From contig NC_087072.1 of assembly GCF_026151205.1 (NCBI RefSeq), positions 3,739,375 through 3,803,374 of the forward strand: a DNA stretch of 64,000 nt, written 5' to 3'. Under the pieces are notes generated by a model, which worked only from the letters and a program-made list of their open reading frames with translations, was not told the DNA's origin and did no database searches. The stretch is from Bolinopsis microptera. Lineage: Eukaryota > Ctenophora > Tentaculata > Lobata > Bolinopsidae. Below are positions 39,924 through 51,500 of the stretch, piece after piece (position 1 is the stretch's first letter; each line of letters begins with the position of its first letter). Both the position numbers and the translations under genes were made by a program.

Positions 39924-42900
39924 GACTTTTTCACCCGCAACCAATTAGTAGGTCAACTATAGATGGCATATGACACGATTGAGGTGATGGAAGTTTCATT
40001 TCGGTCGGACGAAGCCCACAGCAGAAAGCTTAACAAAACGAAAAGTTGTATTTTCAAAAGTCTGTCCCATTTTCAAATATGAAATTTTCTGAACACAAAT
40101 TTGACAGATTGGATAAAATTTTTGCCCAGAAACCAATTAGTCAGTTAATTGATGATGGTATGAAACCAAATTGAGGTACTGGCAGTTAAAATCCCGAATA
40201 AAATTGCAAAATCATTTTGTCCCAATCTCTGTCCCATTTTCAGTTTTTGAAGATGAAATTTCCAGGACCCAAATTTTACAGTTCAGACTGATTTATTCAC
40301 CCGCAACCTATTAGTAAGTCAACTGTAGATGGCATATGACACGATTGAGGTGGTGGAAGTTTCATATTGGTCGGACGAAGCCCACAGCAGAAAGCTTAAC
40401 AAAACGAAAAGTTGTATTTTCAAAAGTCTGTCCCATTTTCAAATATAAAATTTTCTGAACACAAATTTGACATTTTGGATAAAATTTTTGCCTGGAAACT
40501 AATTAGTCAGTTAATTGATGATGGTATGAAACCAAATTGAGGTACTGGCAGTTAAAATCCCGAATAAAATTGCAAAATCATTTTGTCCCAATCTCTGTCC
40601 CATTTTCAGTTTTTGAAGATGAAATTTCCAGGACCCAAATTTTACAGTTCTGACTGATTTATTCACCCGCAACCAATTAGTAAGTCAACTATAGATGGCA
40701 TATGACACGATCGAGGTGGTGGAAGTTTCATATTGGTCGGACGAAGCCCACAGCAGAAAGCTTAACAAAACGAAAAGTTGTATTTTCAAAAGTCTGTCCC
40801 ATTTTCAAATATGAAATTTTCTGAACACAAATTTGACTGATTGGATAAAATTTTTGCCCAGAAACCAATTAGTCAATTATTTGATGATGGTATGAAACCA
40901 AATTGAGGTACTGGCTGTCAAAATCCCGAATAAAATTGCAAAATCATATTGTCCCAATCTCTGTCCCATTTTCAGTTTTTGAAGATGAAATTTCCAGGAC
41001 CCAAATTTTACAGTTCAGACTGATTTATTCACCCGCAACCTATTAGTAAGTCAACTGTAGATGGCATATGACACGATTGAGGTGGCGGAAGTTTCATATC
41101 GGTCGGACGAAGCCCACAGCAGAAAGCTTAACAAAACGAAAAGTTGTATTTTCAAAAGTCTGTCCCATTTTCAAATATGAAATTTTCTGAACACAAATTT
41201 GACATTTTGGATAAAATTTTTGCCTGGAAACTAATTAGTCAATTAATTGATGATGGTATGAAACCAAATTGAGGTACTGGCTGTCAAAATCCCGAATAAA
41301 ATTGCAAAATCATATTGTCCCAATCTCTGTCCCATTTTCAGTTTTTGAAGATGAAATTTCCAGGACCCAAATTTTACAGTTCAGACTGATTTATTCACCC
41401 GCAACCTATTAGTAAGTCAACTGTAGATGGCATATGACACGATTGAGGTGGCGGAAGTTTCATATCGGTCGGACGAAGCCCACAGCAGAAAGCTTAACAA
41501 AACGAAAAGTTGTATTTTCAAAAGTCTGTCCCATTTTCAAATATGAAATTTTCTGAACACAAATTTGACAGATTGGATAAAATTTTTGCCTGGAAACTAA
41601 TTAGTCAGTTAATTGATGATGGTATGAAACCAAATTGAGGTACTGGCTGTCAAAATCCCGAATAAAATTGCAAAATCATATTGTCCCAATCTCTGTCCCA
41701 TTTTCAGTTTTTGAAGATGAAATTTCCAGGACCCAAATTTTACAGTTCAGACTGATTTATTCACCCGCAACCTATTAGTAAGTCAACTGTAGATGGCATA
41801 TGACACGATTGAGGTGGTGGAAGTTTCATATCGGTCGGACGAAGCCCACAGCAGAAAGCTTAACAAAACGAAAAGTTGTATTTTCAAAAGTCTGTCCCAT
41901 TTTCAAATATGAAATTTTCTGAACACAAATTTGACAGATTGGATGAAATTTTAGCCCCGAAACCAATTAGTCAGTTAATTGATGATGGTATGAAACCAAA
42001 TTGAGGTACTGGCAGTTAAAATTCCGAATAAAATTGCAAAATGATATTGTCTGGCAATCTCTGTCCCATTTTCAGATTTTGAAGATGAAATTACCAGGAC
42101 CCAAATTTTACAGTTCTGACTGATTTATTTACCCGCAACCAATTAGTAAGTCAACTATAGATGGCATATGACACGATTGAGGTGGTGGAAGTTTCATTTC
42201 GGTCGGACGAAGCCCACAGCAGAAAGCTTAACAAAACGAAAAGTTGTATTTTCAAAAGTCTGTCCCATTTTCAAATATGAAATTTTCTGAACACAAATTT
42301 GACAGATTGGATAAAATTTTTGCCCGAAAACCAATAAGTCAATTAATTGATGATGGTATGAAACCAAATTGAGGTACTGGCAGTTAAAATTCCGAATAAA
42401 ATTGCAAAATCATATTGTCCCAATCTCTGTCCCATTTTCAGATTTTGAAGATGAAATTTCCAGGACCCAAATTTTACAGTTCTGACTGATTTATTCACCC
42501 GCAACCAATTAGTAAGTCAACTCTAGATGGCATATGACACGATTGAGGTGGTGGAAGTTTCATTTCGGTCGGACGAAGCCCACAGCAGAAAGCTTAACAA
42601 AACGAAAAGTTGTAATTTCAAAAGTCTGTCCCATTTTCAAATATGAAATTTTCTGAACACAAATTTGACAGATTGGATGAAATTTTAGCCCGGAAACCAA
42701 TTACCTTACTCGGGATTATTATAACCGGGATAAAGTGGTGGGTTTTGGAAGATTCCGCCATATTTTTCCCGGTCATAAATTTCACCAGTCATAAAAAAAC
42801 CCGCCGACTCAGATTATGGGGTTCCAAGGGGGTGGTGATCATCATATTTTACCTGAAGTCTCATATGTGCTAGAGAAGACTTTTGAAGCAGTGGATGGAG

Positions 42901-43870
42901 GGCTGTAACTTTATTGGCGGTTGCTACCATAATTTCGTTATAAAAATCACAATTTGGTTATAGAAATCAGATTTCAGGGTGGACCGTGATTCTCACTTTT
43001 CTTGCCCATGAAGTGAGTAAACTGTGCCACTATTTCATGGTCCACGGTGGATTGATTACTGGAGCAGTTGAAGATGCAAAGCCAAGACGTTCCCCAATAC
43101 CAAGCGGTGGGCAGGAAATTAAGCTCCGGCTGACCTTCAGAGCAGTGGCCCATTAGCGGACAAAATGAAAGTTTTGTTAAGACAACAATACAACTTCGAA
43201 TTTGACGGTCAGCAGCAGGGTGATATAAATAATGATAACGGAGGGGACATTAGCGATAATGAGAATGAGAATACGCTTTAATGAAGATTTGACTTATTAT
43301 TGCTATAGATTTATTTTCCTTCAAATACTAGACGTGTCTTTTTTTCTATTTCTGAGTAATATCAGTAACTGTAAATTGAAATAGCTTCTTTAACAAGTAA
43401 CAAAAACAGAAATTTCGGTTGAAAATTTGTTGACCTCTGAAAAAAAACTTGAAAGGTCGGCCACCGGTAATACATGACCGGGATAATTTGGCGGGTTTTG
43501 GGAAATTCCTCCATATTTTTCCCGGTTATTAATTTTCCCAGTCATAAATTAACCCGCTATAATATTCCCGAGTAAGGTAGTCAATTAATTGATGATGGTA
43601 TGAAACCAAATTGAGGTACTGGCAGTTAAAATCCCGAATAAAATTGCAAAATCATATTGTCCCAATCTCTGTCCCATTTTCAGTTTTTGAAGATGAAATT
43701 TCCAGGACCCAAATTTTACAGTTCTGACTGATTTATTTACCTGCAACCAATTAGCAAGTCAACTATAGATGGCATATGACACGATTGTGGTGGAAGTTTC
43801 ATTTCGGTCGGACGAAGCCCACAGCAGAAAGCTTAACAAAACAAAATTTCCAGGACCGAAATTTTACAGT
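39924..43870 (+). repeat. 366 bp higher-order satellite (dimer of two diverged monomers)
   Basis: The landmark AGATGGCATATGACACGAT recurs at about 39961, 40327, 40693, 41059, 41424, 41790, 42157, 42523 and 43765, a 366 bp period. Each unit is two related halves of about 183 bp: one with ACCAATTAGTAAGTCAACT...GATTGAGGTGGTGGAAGTTT, the other with ACCAATTAGTCAGTTAATTG...AATTGAGGTACTGGCAGTTA; both follow CTGTCCCATTTTCA. An 874 bp element interrupts the array at 42704-43577. Beyond 43850, more diverged single monomers continue to about 44130. Confidence 0.95.
42704..43577. mobile_element. TA-flanked DNA transposon remnant inserted in the satellite
   Basis: 874 bp with terminal inverted repeats CCTTACTCGGGATTATTATA and the complement of CCTTACTCGGGAATATTATA. 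It is flanked by TA on both sides (42702-42703, 43578-43579). Removing it and one TA restores the satellite sequence (ACCAATTAGTCAATTA), which proves the insertion. Inside, about 43164-43281 reads as a short frame with an acidic Asp/Asn/Glu-rich end (DINNDNGGDISDNENEN). This could be the C-terminus of a lost transposase, as in pogo/Tigger-type TA-duplicating elements. Confidence 0.85.
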
Positions 43871-44141
43871 TTTGACTGACTTTTTCTTGAATTACCATCT
43901 GACAAGGTCACTGAGGATGGCACAAGACACGATTGAGGTACTCAAAGTTCTTTTCCCAAAAGAAAGCGTTGATAAACGGAAAATCATCAGAATATAAAGA
44001 GATTTTGGAAGATTTTTGAATAGAAGCTTTTCTGCCATCCCTTGACCGAAATTTCGCGGTTTTGACTGAATCTTTGACCAGTGACCAATCAGTGAGGTCG
44101 GTGAGAGTGACACTAGTCGCCATCAGGGCACTGGAAACAGT

Positions 44142-44525
44142 ATGTCCGGAGAAAACTTTGATGCAATGAACATTTTGAATATTATGTCCTGGAAAATTCT
44201 TTATGAACATGCTCCGAACGATACGGGCTTCGAGTTCAAGTCTCATCAAAGGCATGGTATTAAGGCAGAGATCCCAGCCATGAACAAAAGCGCACAGTTG
44301 TCGGTAAGAACAGATTACGACAACAGCTTTAGAGTTAGAGCAGCTCAGCTCTTCAACGTGCTCCCATCGGAGCTCCGGAGTATCACATTGCTAGACAGTT
44401 TCAAAGTTGGTCTAGGCAGATTTATGGAACAGTACCCAGACACACCACCGGTTCCGGGATACACTCCGACAAACGATAACTCAATGCTGAGCTGGAGGAG
44501 GACGCACTCGATGCAGTTGTCCTGA
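44142..44525 (+). pseudogene. 3' end of a non-LTR retrotransposon reverse-transcriptase ORF
   Basis: The 127-codon frame ends with features typical of the C-terminus of CR1/RTE-like retrotransposon proteins in invertebrates: MSWKILYEHAPN (compare the common YxWKILEGLVPN), QRHGIKAEIPAM, YDNSFRVRAAQLFNVLPSEL, a DSFKVGLGRFM segment and PPVPGYTP. Nothing of the polymerase core or endonuclease remains upstream, where diverged satellite monomers take over. It is a 5'-truncated, inactive copy. The superfamily is uncertain. Confidence 0.75.
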
Positions 44526-45390
44526 GCACGCCCTGCCAAACTCACCAAAACGTACCAAAACGTACGTACGTACTACCAGTAGGACATTTTCAAATTTTAG
44601 CTTTCCGCGACCCCAATTAAGCGGTTTACGTTTAATCACTTTTTGTCCAATTTTTGAGCCCCTCCCCCCTCCGTAATCAGTTTACGCATAGCTATGTGTT
44701 AAAATTACATTAACGTTATCATTAAGAAACCCCATTCCCTAAATTTGTTTACATATTTATGATGATTTTGATGATGAAATAACCGCTGGCATCATATTCT
44801 CGTAAAGCTGAAAACTTTATTAATCGCTCTTCCAGACACGTTTTGCAATGACTAATAATGATGTGAATAGAAATAATAACAAATATTTTAACAATTTGGA
44901 AAAACATTGTTATAGAATACATTACACAGTTCTCCCTCGGACTCATTTTTCACAAACCCAATGAAAGAATATTAAAAATATTCAAAAGTTTATTAAGTCT
45001 TCATGAGACATGATGCGAACTCTAAAAAGTAAGAATCAATATTTTATTTTATTTTGAGTAAATCAAATATCAATCCGGTATAGTAATAACATATCTTGCA
45101 TAGGACATGGCAGTAGTTAATATTTTTGACAGCAAAATAAGAAAATAAATTACAAATATGCATACATATTCGTAATAATATGAAAATCGTTTTTCCGGAT
45201 CTCGAAAATTCATTATTCAAATGTAAGTTCTTCAAAGCTTCAAATTCTGTCCCCAAACGTGTAAATTAACCAATGAAAAAGTATATTTAACATCTAATCC
45301 GTTACTTTATAAAATAAAGAGCACACGCAATTGTAATAAAAACCAAATTCTATAAATCCACTCTAAACGGCGATAGTTGTAATAATTATT
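44526..45390. other. Intergenic, downstream of erlin
   Basis: AT-rich, no gene. TTTATT at about 45043-45048 could be the minus-strand polyadenylation signal of the erlin gene. Confidence 0.4.
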
Positions 45391-45471
45391 GGTAACCACA
45401 AAAGACGGCTCTGTAGTCTGTAATAGGGTTAGCAACAAATCTAGACCAGTCCTTTAAAGTAGGAGGGTATA
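45391..45471 (+). pseudogene. Duplicated fragment of the death-fold/ARM gene's first exon
   Basis: About 80 bp match 47205-47270 in the same orientation (GTAACCAC-AAAGACGG, then CAAATCTAGACCAGTCC and TTTAAAGTAGGAGG), with an 11 bp insertion and a few changes. It lies just past the erlin stop codon, in its likely 3' untranslated region. It is a short local duplication with no coding capacity. Confidence 0.85.
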
Positions 45472-45516
45472 TGTGGCAGTGTAAATTACAATAATCTACC
45501 GCCGTATAAGGAAGGA

Positions 45517-48500
45517 CTACACTTCGGTGCTTAGATCAGGTATATTCCCAATATCTGTGAGATCGATGGGTAAGGGATCTTTAAACAACTCCTTGCTGTC
45601 GCCGATGTTGTTGGCGATGTAATCTGGGATTGAGGGTCCGAAGTAGAGCTTTACGTTTGACATGATGGATCGGTATTTGAACAATTCCAAATACTCCGGT
45701 GTCAGCTTCAACTGAAAGAGAAACAACTTTAGATCAGATTTAAACGGCCAGGTAGCGCAGTTGGTTAGCCAGCTTTGCAATCGTGAGATTGCGGGTTCAA
45801 ATCCCACTGCCTGCCTGGTCGTGGGGTGAGTGTCGTTGACATTCAGCTAAGGATCGTGAGTGGTCTATGCAGCCCCCCGGTCTACTCAGCCGAATACTCG
45901 AGAAATCGGGTGTGAGGGTTAAATGAGGAGCTGCACATTGCAGCAAAGTCTCGGGCGAAGAAAGTATGGTACACACTACCTTAACCGTCACTGGCTAAAA
46001 ACAAATCCTTCGGCTTCCTGTAATTGGCTGGTTGCACTTGTGTAACAATATGGCTGTTGGAATACTCCGAAGTAAAATAAGTGTCTAGATAAAAAAAAAT
46101 ATCATTTGCTTGATCAAATCATCCATGTTATTTACAGGCGTCAATTAATGATCGCAGCTAATTTACCTTGTCATAATTACGATAAAGCTTTTGATCTCGG
46201 TAACATAAAATAGCTTCATAGGCTTTGTCCTCAGTAAATATGTTACGTTATAAAATATGGAGTAGCACATTCAAAGCTGGCTGCAATTCCTCAGCAAGCA
46301 TCAAACTGGAATTTAAACAATGGCACTGAGCATGTACCACGTGACCTCGATACTGCCTTCTGATTGGTTAATCACGCTCACTACTTGTTACAGTAGTCAA
46401 GGAGCTTGCAAAATACAATTATCTGCAGTTCAATTGCTGCTTGTTCTTTGAAATTGGTGACTCGTCAAAGTGCCGGACCATGTCTAATTTATCGAGTGTA
46501 ACCCCTAAATCCTTTGGATCACGTAATCCAAGTGTGGCGTCCAAATTGGGCGCACCTAAGAGTACCACGCCAGTCTCAAAAACTCCAACGAAATCTGTGA
46601 CACCTGCATCTGTAGCCCCTGTTAAGAGTGCTACTCCGGTCGCAGCCTCTGCAACACCGGTTGCCAAAAATGTGTCACCGGCAGCACCAAAAACAATAAC
46701 ACCAGTATCGGCTAAAGCTCCGACACCTGTGGCCCGAAAGACCGTAACACCAGTATCGGCTAAAGCACCCACACCCGTGGCCCAAAAGACAGTAACACCA
46801 GTATCGGCTAAAGCACCGACACCTGTGGCCCCAAAGACAGTAACACCAGTATCGGCTAAAGCACCGACACCTGTGGCCCCAAAGACAGTAACACCAGTAT
46901 CGGCTAAAGCACCGACACCTGTGGCCCCAAGTCCTGCTAAAGCAACTGAAACACCCAAAGCTGAAACGCCCAAAGCTACAACACCCAAAGCTGCAACACC
47001 CAAAGCTGAAACGCCCAAAGCTGCAACACCCAAAGCTGAAACGCCCAAAGCTACAACACCCAAAGCTGCAACACCCAAAGCTGAAACACCCAAAGCTGCA
47101 ACACCCAAAGCTGCAACACCCAAAGCTGCAACACCCAAAGCTGCAACACCGGACACCAAACCTGCACCAAAAGCTGGAATATCTCTGGACGAGGGAACGG
47201 TGGTAACCACTAAAGACGGTTCTGTAATAGGATCAGTAACAAATCTAGACCAGTCCTTTAAAGTAGGAGGATCTCCAGTAAAGACAGCAACTCCAACAGG
47301 CTCTCTCTCAGTCGCCTCTTCTAAGTCGAGTAAGAGTGGTGGTAAAGCTATCAGATCAATCTCAGGAGACGATATAGCGAAGTCCATAGCACCTCCCTCC
47401 GTGGGGAGTAGTGATGGCGGAGAAGGTGAAGCAGCCGCTGTTGTAACGCCAAAAACAGTTGACACAGGTAAATTTAAGCAGAATTTGTGCTTGACGTAAA
47501 ATGGCTTTCAGCCAAGCAAATTATTTTACCATTCATTATTTGTCATGCTGACAGGACGCTCTCAAGTATTTCATAATAATAATAACAACAATAGCATGAT
47601 GATGACTACAATACAGCATAATATTTAACCTTGAATTGTGACAGGTAGCAGAAGATCAATCCTGAAGACACCTAAGACCAACGCAAGTCAACAATCACTA
47701 GGTCGGAGTAGTCAACAGTCCGATCACCACGAAAACGGACATGATGTCGCTTTCTCCAGTCAACAGTCACTTAATGATGATCGTAAAACAGTGTCTATCA
47801 AGGAAAATCCGGAGGTGTTTTATGTTGACCGGACATCTGTCCACAGTACAACAAGAAAATCTAGCAGCCGTGCATCCTCTGGTGACCACGTCATTCAAAT
47901 AGAGGTAAGTAAGTTTATCTTACATTATTAAAGCTCACTCCTTCAATCCATCTCTGAAGCCATTATCTCAAGAACTCAATAACAGAGAGCCATACCTTTT
48001 CAGGAACAAAAGAAAAGCGATGATGAAAAAACAATAACTCCATCTGAATCAGCACCCAGTCTGCAACAAAGCGCATCTATCCAAGGATCAGTGTCAGAAC
48101 CAACAGAGTCACACCATTCCACTCCTCATAAAACACCTCAGCTGGTTTCACAAGCTTCAATACCACTAAAATCTGTCTCACAAGCTTCACATCATTCTGC
48201 TTCACAAGCTTCACTTTCACTTCATTCTGTTTCACATCACAGTGATCAGGATCATACTGCTCTCGTGATAGAGAACCCTCTAGCAGATCTAGCTTCCCCA
48301 GCAGCCAGCTCCGTCAGGTAAGAAACAGGATCGTGATTTAACATAATAACAGTTCTGTATATTGTTCTAGATCTAGCATTTTCTAATTTACTCTGACAGT
48401 AGAGGTTGAATTTAATTTCAGTCGATATATAGCCTGTTTGACAAGTAATAAGACCTTATATGAAAGTGTCAATATGCACACCTGCCCTCTAAACGTTGAA

Positions 48501-51500
48501 ATCTATGCAATCTGAAATGTGCCCCCTAATATTACGTACTCTATAAAGTCTGAAATGTGTCACATAGTACTATGTGCTGTATAAAATGTGTCCCATAATA
48601 TTATGTATAATGCAGGGCATCAGTGAGAACTATGAGCAAGCAAGATAGATCCAGTAGCAGTGGATCTCATCGTAGCAGCTCCCACCACAGCGGCTCTCAC
48701 CACAGCAATGGGAGTGTCAGAAAACCTAGCCGTCAGAGTTCAATCCGGAGTTCAGCAAATGGTTCTGTTCGTGGATCCTACAGAGAATCACGAGGGTCTG
48801 TGTCCGTGCCAGGAGGTAAAAGCACAATGCACGGTTCATCTGCTCACAGCATGGCTGATGATGTTAGCCTGTATATAACACCTATGATACAGCCACTCTC
48901 ACAGACGGACTCAGTTCTCAACAGTAAAGTGAGTTACAATCTCCTTTCTACATGTACGGATTTTTTATTTTGGCAGTTTAATTGAAAAACATCTGGTGGA
49001 AAATTCATGAAACAAATCCCTAGCTATATATAACACTTCACTACTTCCAACAGGACGTAGTTGATCCTTTCAAAGCGTTTGCTCGTAAGATAGCAGCCCA
49101 GTTCACCCCAGAAGACATATCAGCGGTTCATTATCTGGCGAACATTCCCGAACGTGTACAAAGCAAGCTTACAACTGGAGTGTCACTTATCAACTATCTT
49201 ACCAACAGCAGGTTAGTAAGTGTCCCCTCAGTTGTGAGACTACTTGTGAGAGTGTTTCGGTTACTATCCACACTAATGTGCACTATTATATAGGGGATAA
49301 CATACTGACCATTGCAGCTGTTAGTCAGACTCATCACTTGACAATGTTTCTAGGAGGATGAACATAGAGTTCCTGACGATCCTACTTGAGGAAATGGAGA
49401 GAGTAGATCTGTTGGAGGAGCTCCTGGCATGGGTCCAAGATAAGGATGATACAGCACGTGCAGCCCAGAAACGTGGCCAGAGGGTCGGTATAGCGGGGCC
49501 CAGCGACGAAGAGAGCACCTTTATCACAGTCTCACAGCGAATGAGAGACCGCATCATGGACCCTGGAACACTAGTTAGAGGGTGTGAGGAGCTGGTGAAT
49601 CTTATGGGAGATATCCGAGCCCAAGTGGCAGAGTGCAGCATTTCCATCATCCTGGCAGCCATGAGACATCACATTATGAGTGAGCCAGTGCAGGAAGCGG
49701 GCTGTGTGACGCTGGCTAATGTTTGTTATCATCACAGGGGACTACACGCTCTTATTGTTATGCAGGTAATAGCAATATCTTTTAGTTTATATTCATTATT
49801 CATGTAGATTGTTGGTGGGAGGCTTAAAACTTTACTTTTATTTATTTAGCAAGGGGCTCTTCTTTTTTTGGTCATTTTGAAAAACTGCAATAATCGTAAT
49901 GAGGTTAAATTCTTAACAACTCCGCAGTGGATGTACTATATACTATTAACCCCCCTCTATACTATGTGTGATATGTACACTATAAGTATACTGTGCCTAG
50001 TAATAACTTTCTTCAGGGGGGTGTAAGGCACATCCAGTTGGCGATGCGTAGTCACGTGAGCAATGACCTGGTGCAGCGCGCAGCATGCGGCGCTATCGCT
50101 AACCTCGCACTACGCTACGACGACATTAGGAAACAGTGCGTTAGTGATGGAGTTTTGAAGAACATCATAAATGCTATGTCCGCACACAAGGTTAATAATA
50201 AATGATATTCTTAGTATTAGGGTCACGGTCACTTGAATACAATATTTGATTAACTGAAGAACTTTCGATTTGGATAAGCACTTTTATATCTAAATGTGTG
50301 TACGCAGTTCTCACAGTGGCATTGCGATTTAAACCGCATCTAATCGTGTAATTGGTTCCCCTAAATAACCCAGTTCCCTGCCAGGAAGAGTCTGAAGTAC
50401 AAGAGCAAGGTTGTTGTGCCCTCTGTAACATGGCAACAAACCAGCCAGAGATTCAGCAGAAAGTAGCGGATATGGGCGGCCTTGAGTGCATTGTAACTGC
50501 GCTCAAAGTGCACAAGGGAGATGAGATGGTAGTGGGGAATGCGCTCACTGCCATACAGATACTCTGCAGTTATGACAAGGTGGGCATTTTAGAAAATCTT
50601 CTCGAATTTTCCATGCCATTAAGTCTGATAACTATTTGCGTTTAGTCGGTAAAAACATCTGTTATACTATGTATATTTCAGTGACTATTAAAGTTCATTC
50701 TTTGATCTCTTATATTTAACAGTCAGTGCAAGAACAATGCCTGAAGCTGCACGTGATGGACTACGCTATAAACTCCATGTTAATGTTCCCAGCTAGTGAT
50801 ATCGTGATGGAAGCTGCGTCCGGGGTTCTGGGTAACATGTGCTCTCACAGTCCTAAAAACAGAGTCAAGGCTGGCAAGGTAATTACTTAATTAGTTTGTA
50901 ATTACTTAATTAATTATTAATTAGTTCATGTACATCAATCTTGTATACAATAATACTCAGATCTCTAAATTAAGTACTTTAGCTCCGAGAAAATAACAAC
51001 AGTGTCCTTAGAACGGTGCGATAAAGATGTCGATAGACGCGATCAAGAACATGTCAGCCAACGAAGATGTAGTCGCAAGATCTCTAATCATGTTAACAAA
51101 TGTGTGCTTCAATAACGATCTCAACAGAATCATTGCCAAGAAACTTGGAGCAGTGGAAGCCATTGTGATAGGTTTGTTTTTTAGCCATATTATATACATG
51201 TTCAAATTGATCAGAATGATGCGTCACATGATATAACCTGGTGTTTAGTTAACCCACAACCCCACTAACAGGCATGAAGGCACATCCTGAATCAACAAAA
51301 GTTCAGAGACAAGCCTGCAGAGCTGTGTCTAACATTTGTATAAAGAACGTAGACTTAAAACAAGAGGTTCGATATCATCTTACTCTGATCTTATGTTGAC
51401 TTTCTTAATTCCCGTAGTCGGAGAAGCTATTCAAATTAATATTACTGTTCTCTAATTGCCGTGCTCGGAGTATGTAATGATAAGTTAATCAATTTATCAT

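Noticed and set aside
45746-45820. Functional tRNA gene
   Set aside because: A and B boxes are present, but the D stem does not pair and the anticodon loop is too short; the sequence continues as a SINE body.
46419-47465. 348-codon minus-strand ORF rich in [11 protein letters not shown]
   Set aside because: It is the exact antisense of exon 1 of the DED-like/ARM gene; the repeat composition keeps both strands open. The sense strand continues in phase through 13 more exons.
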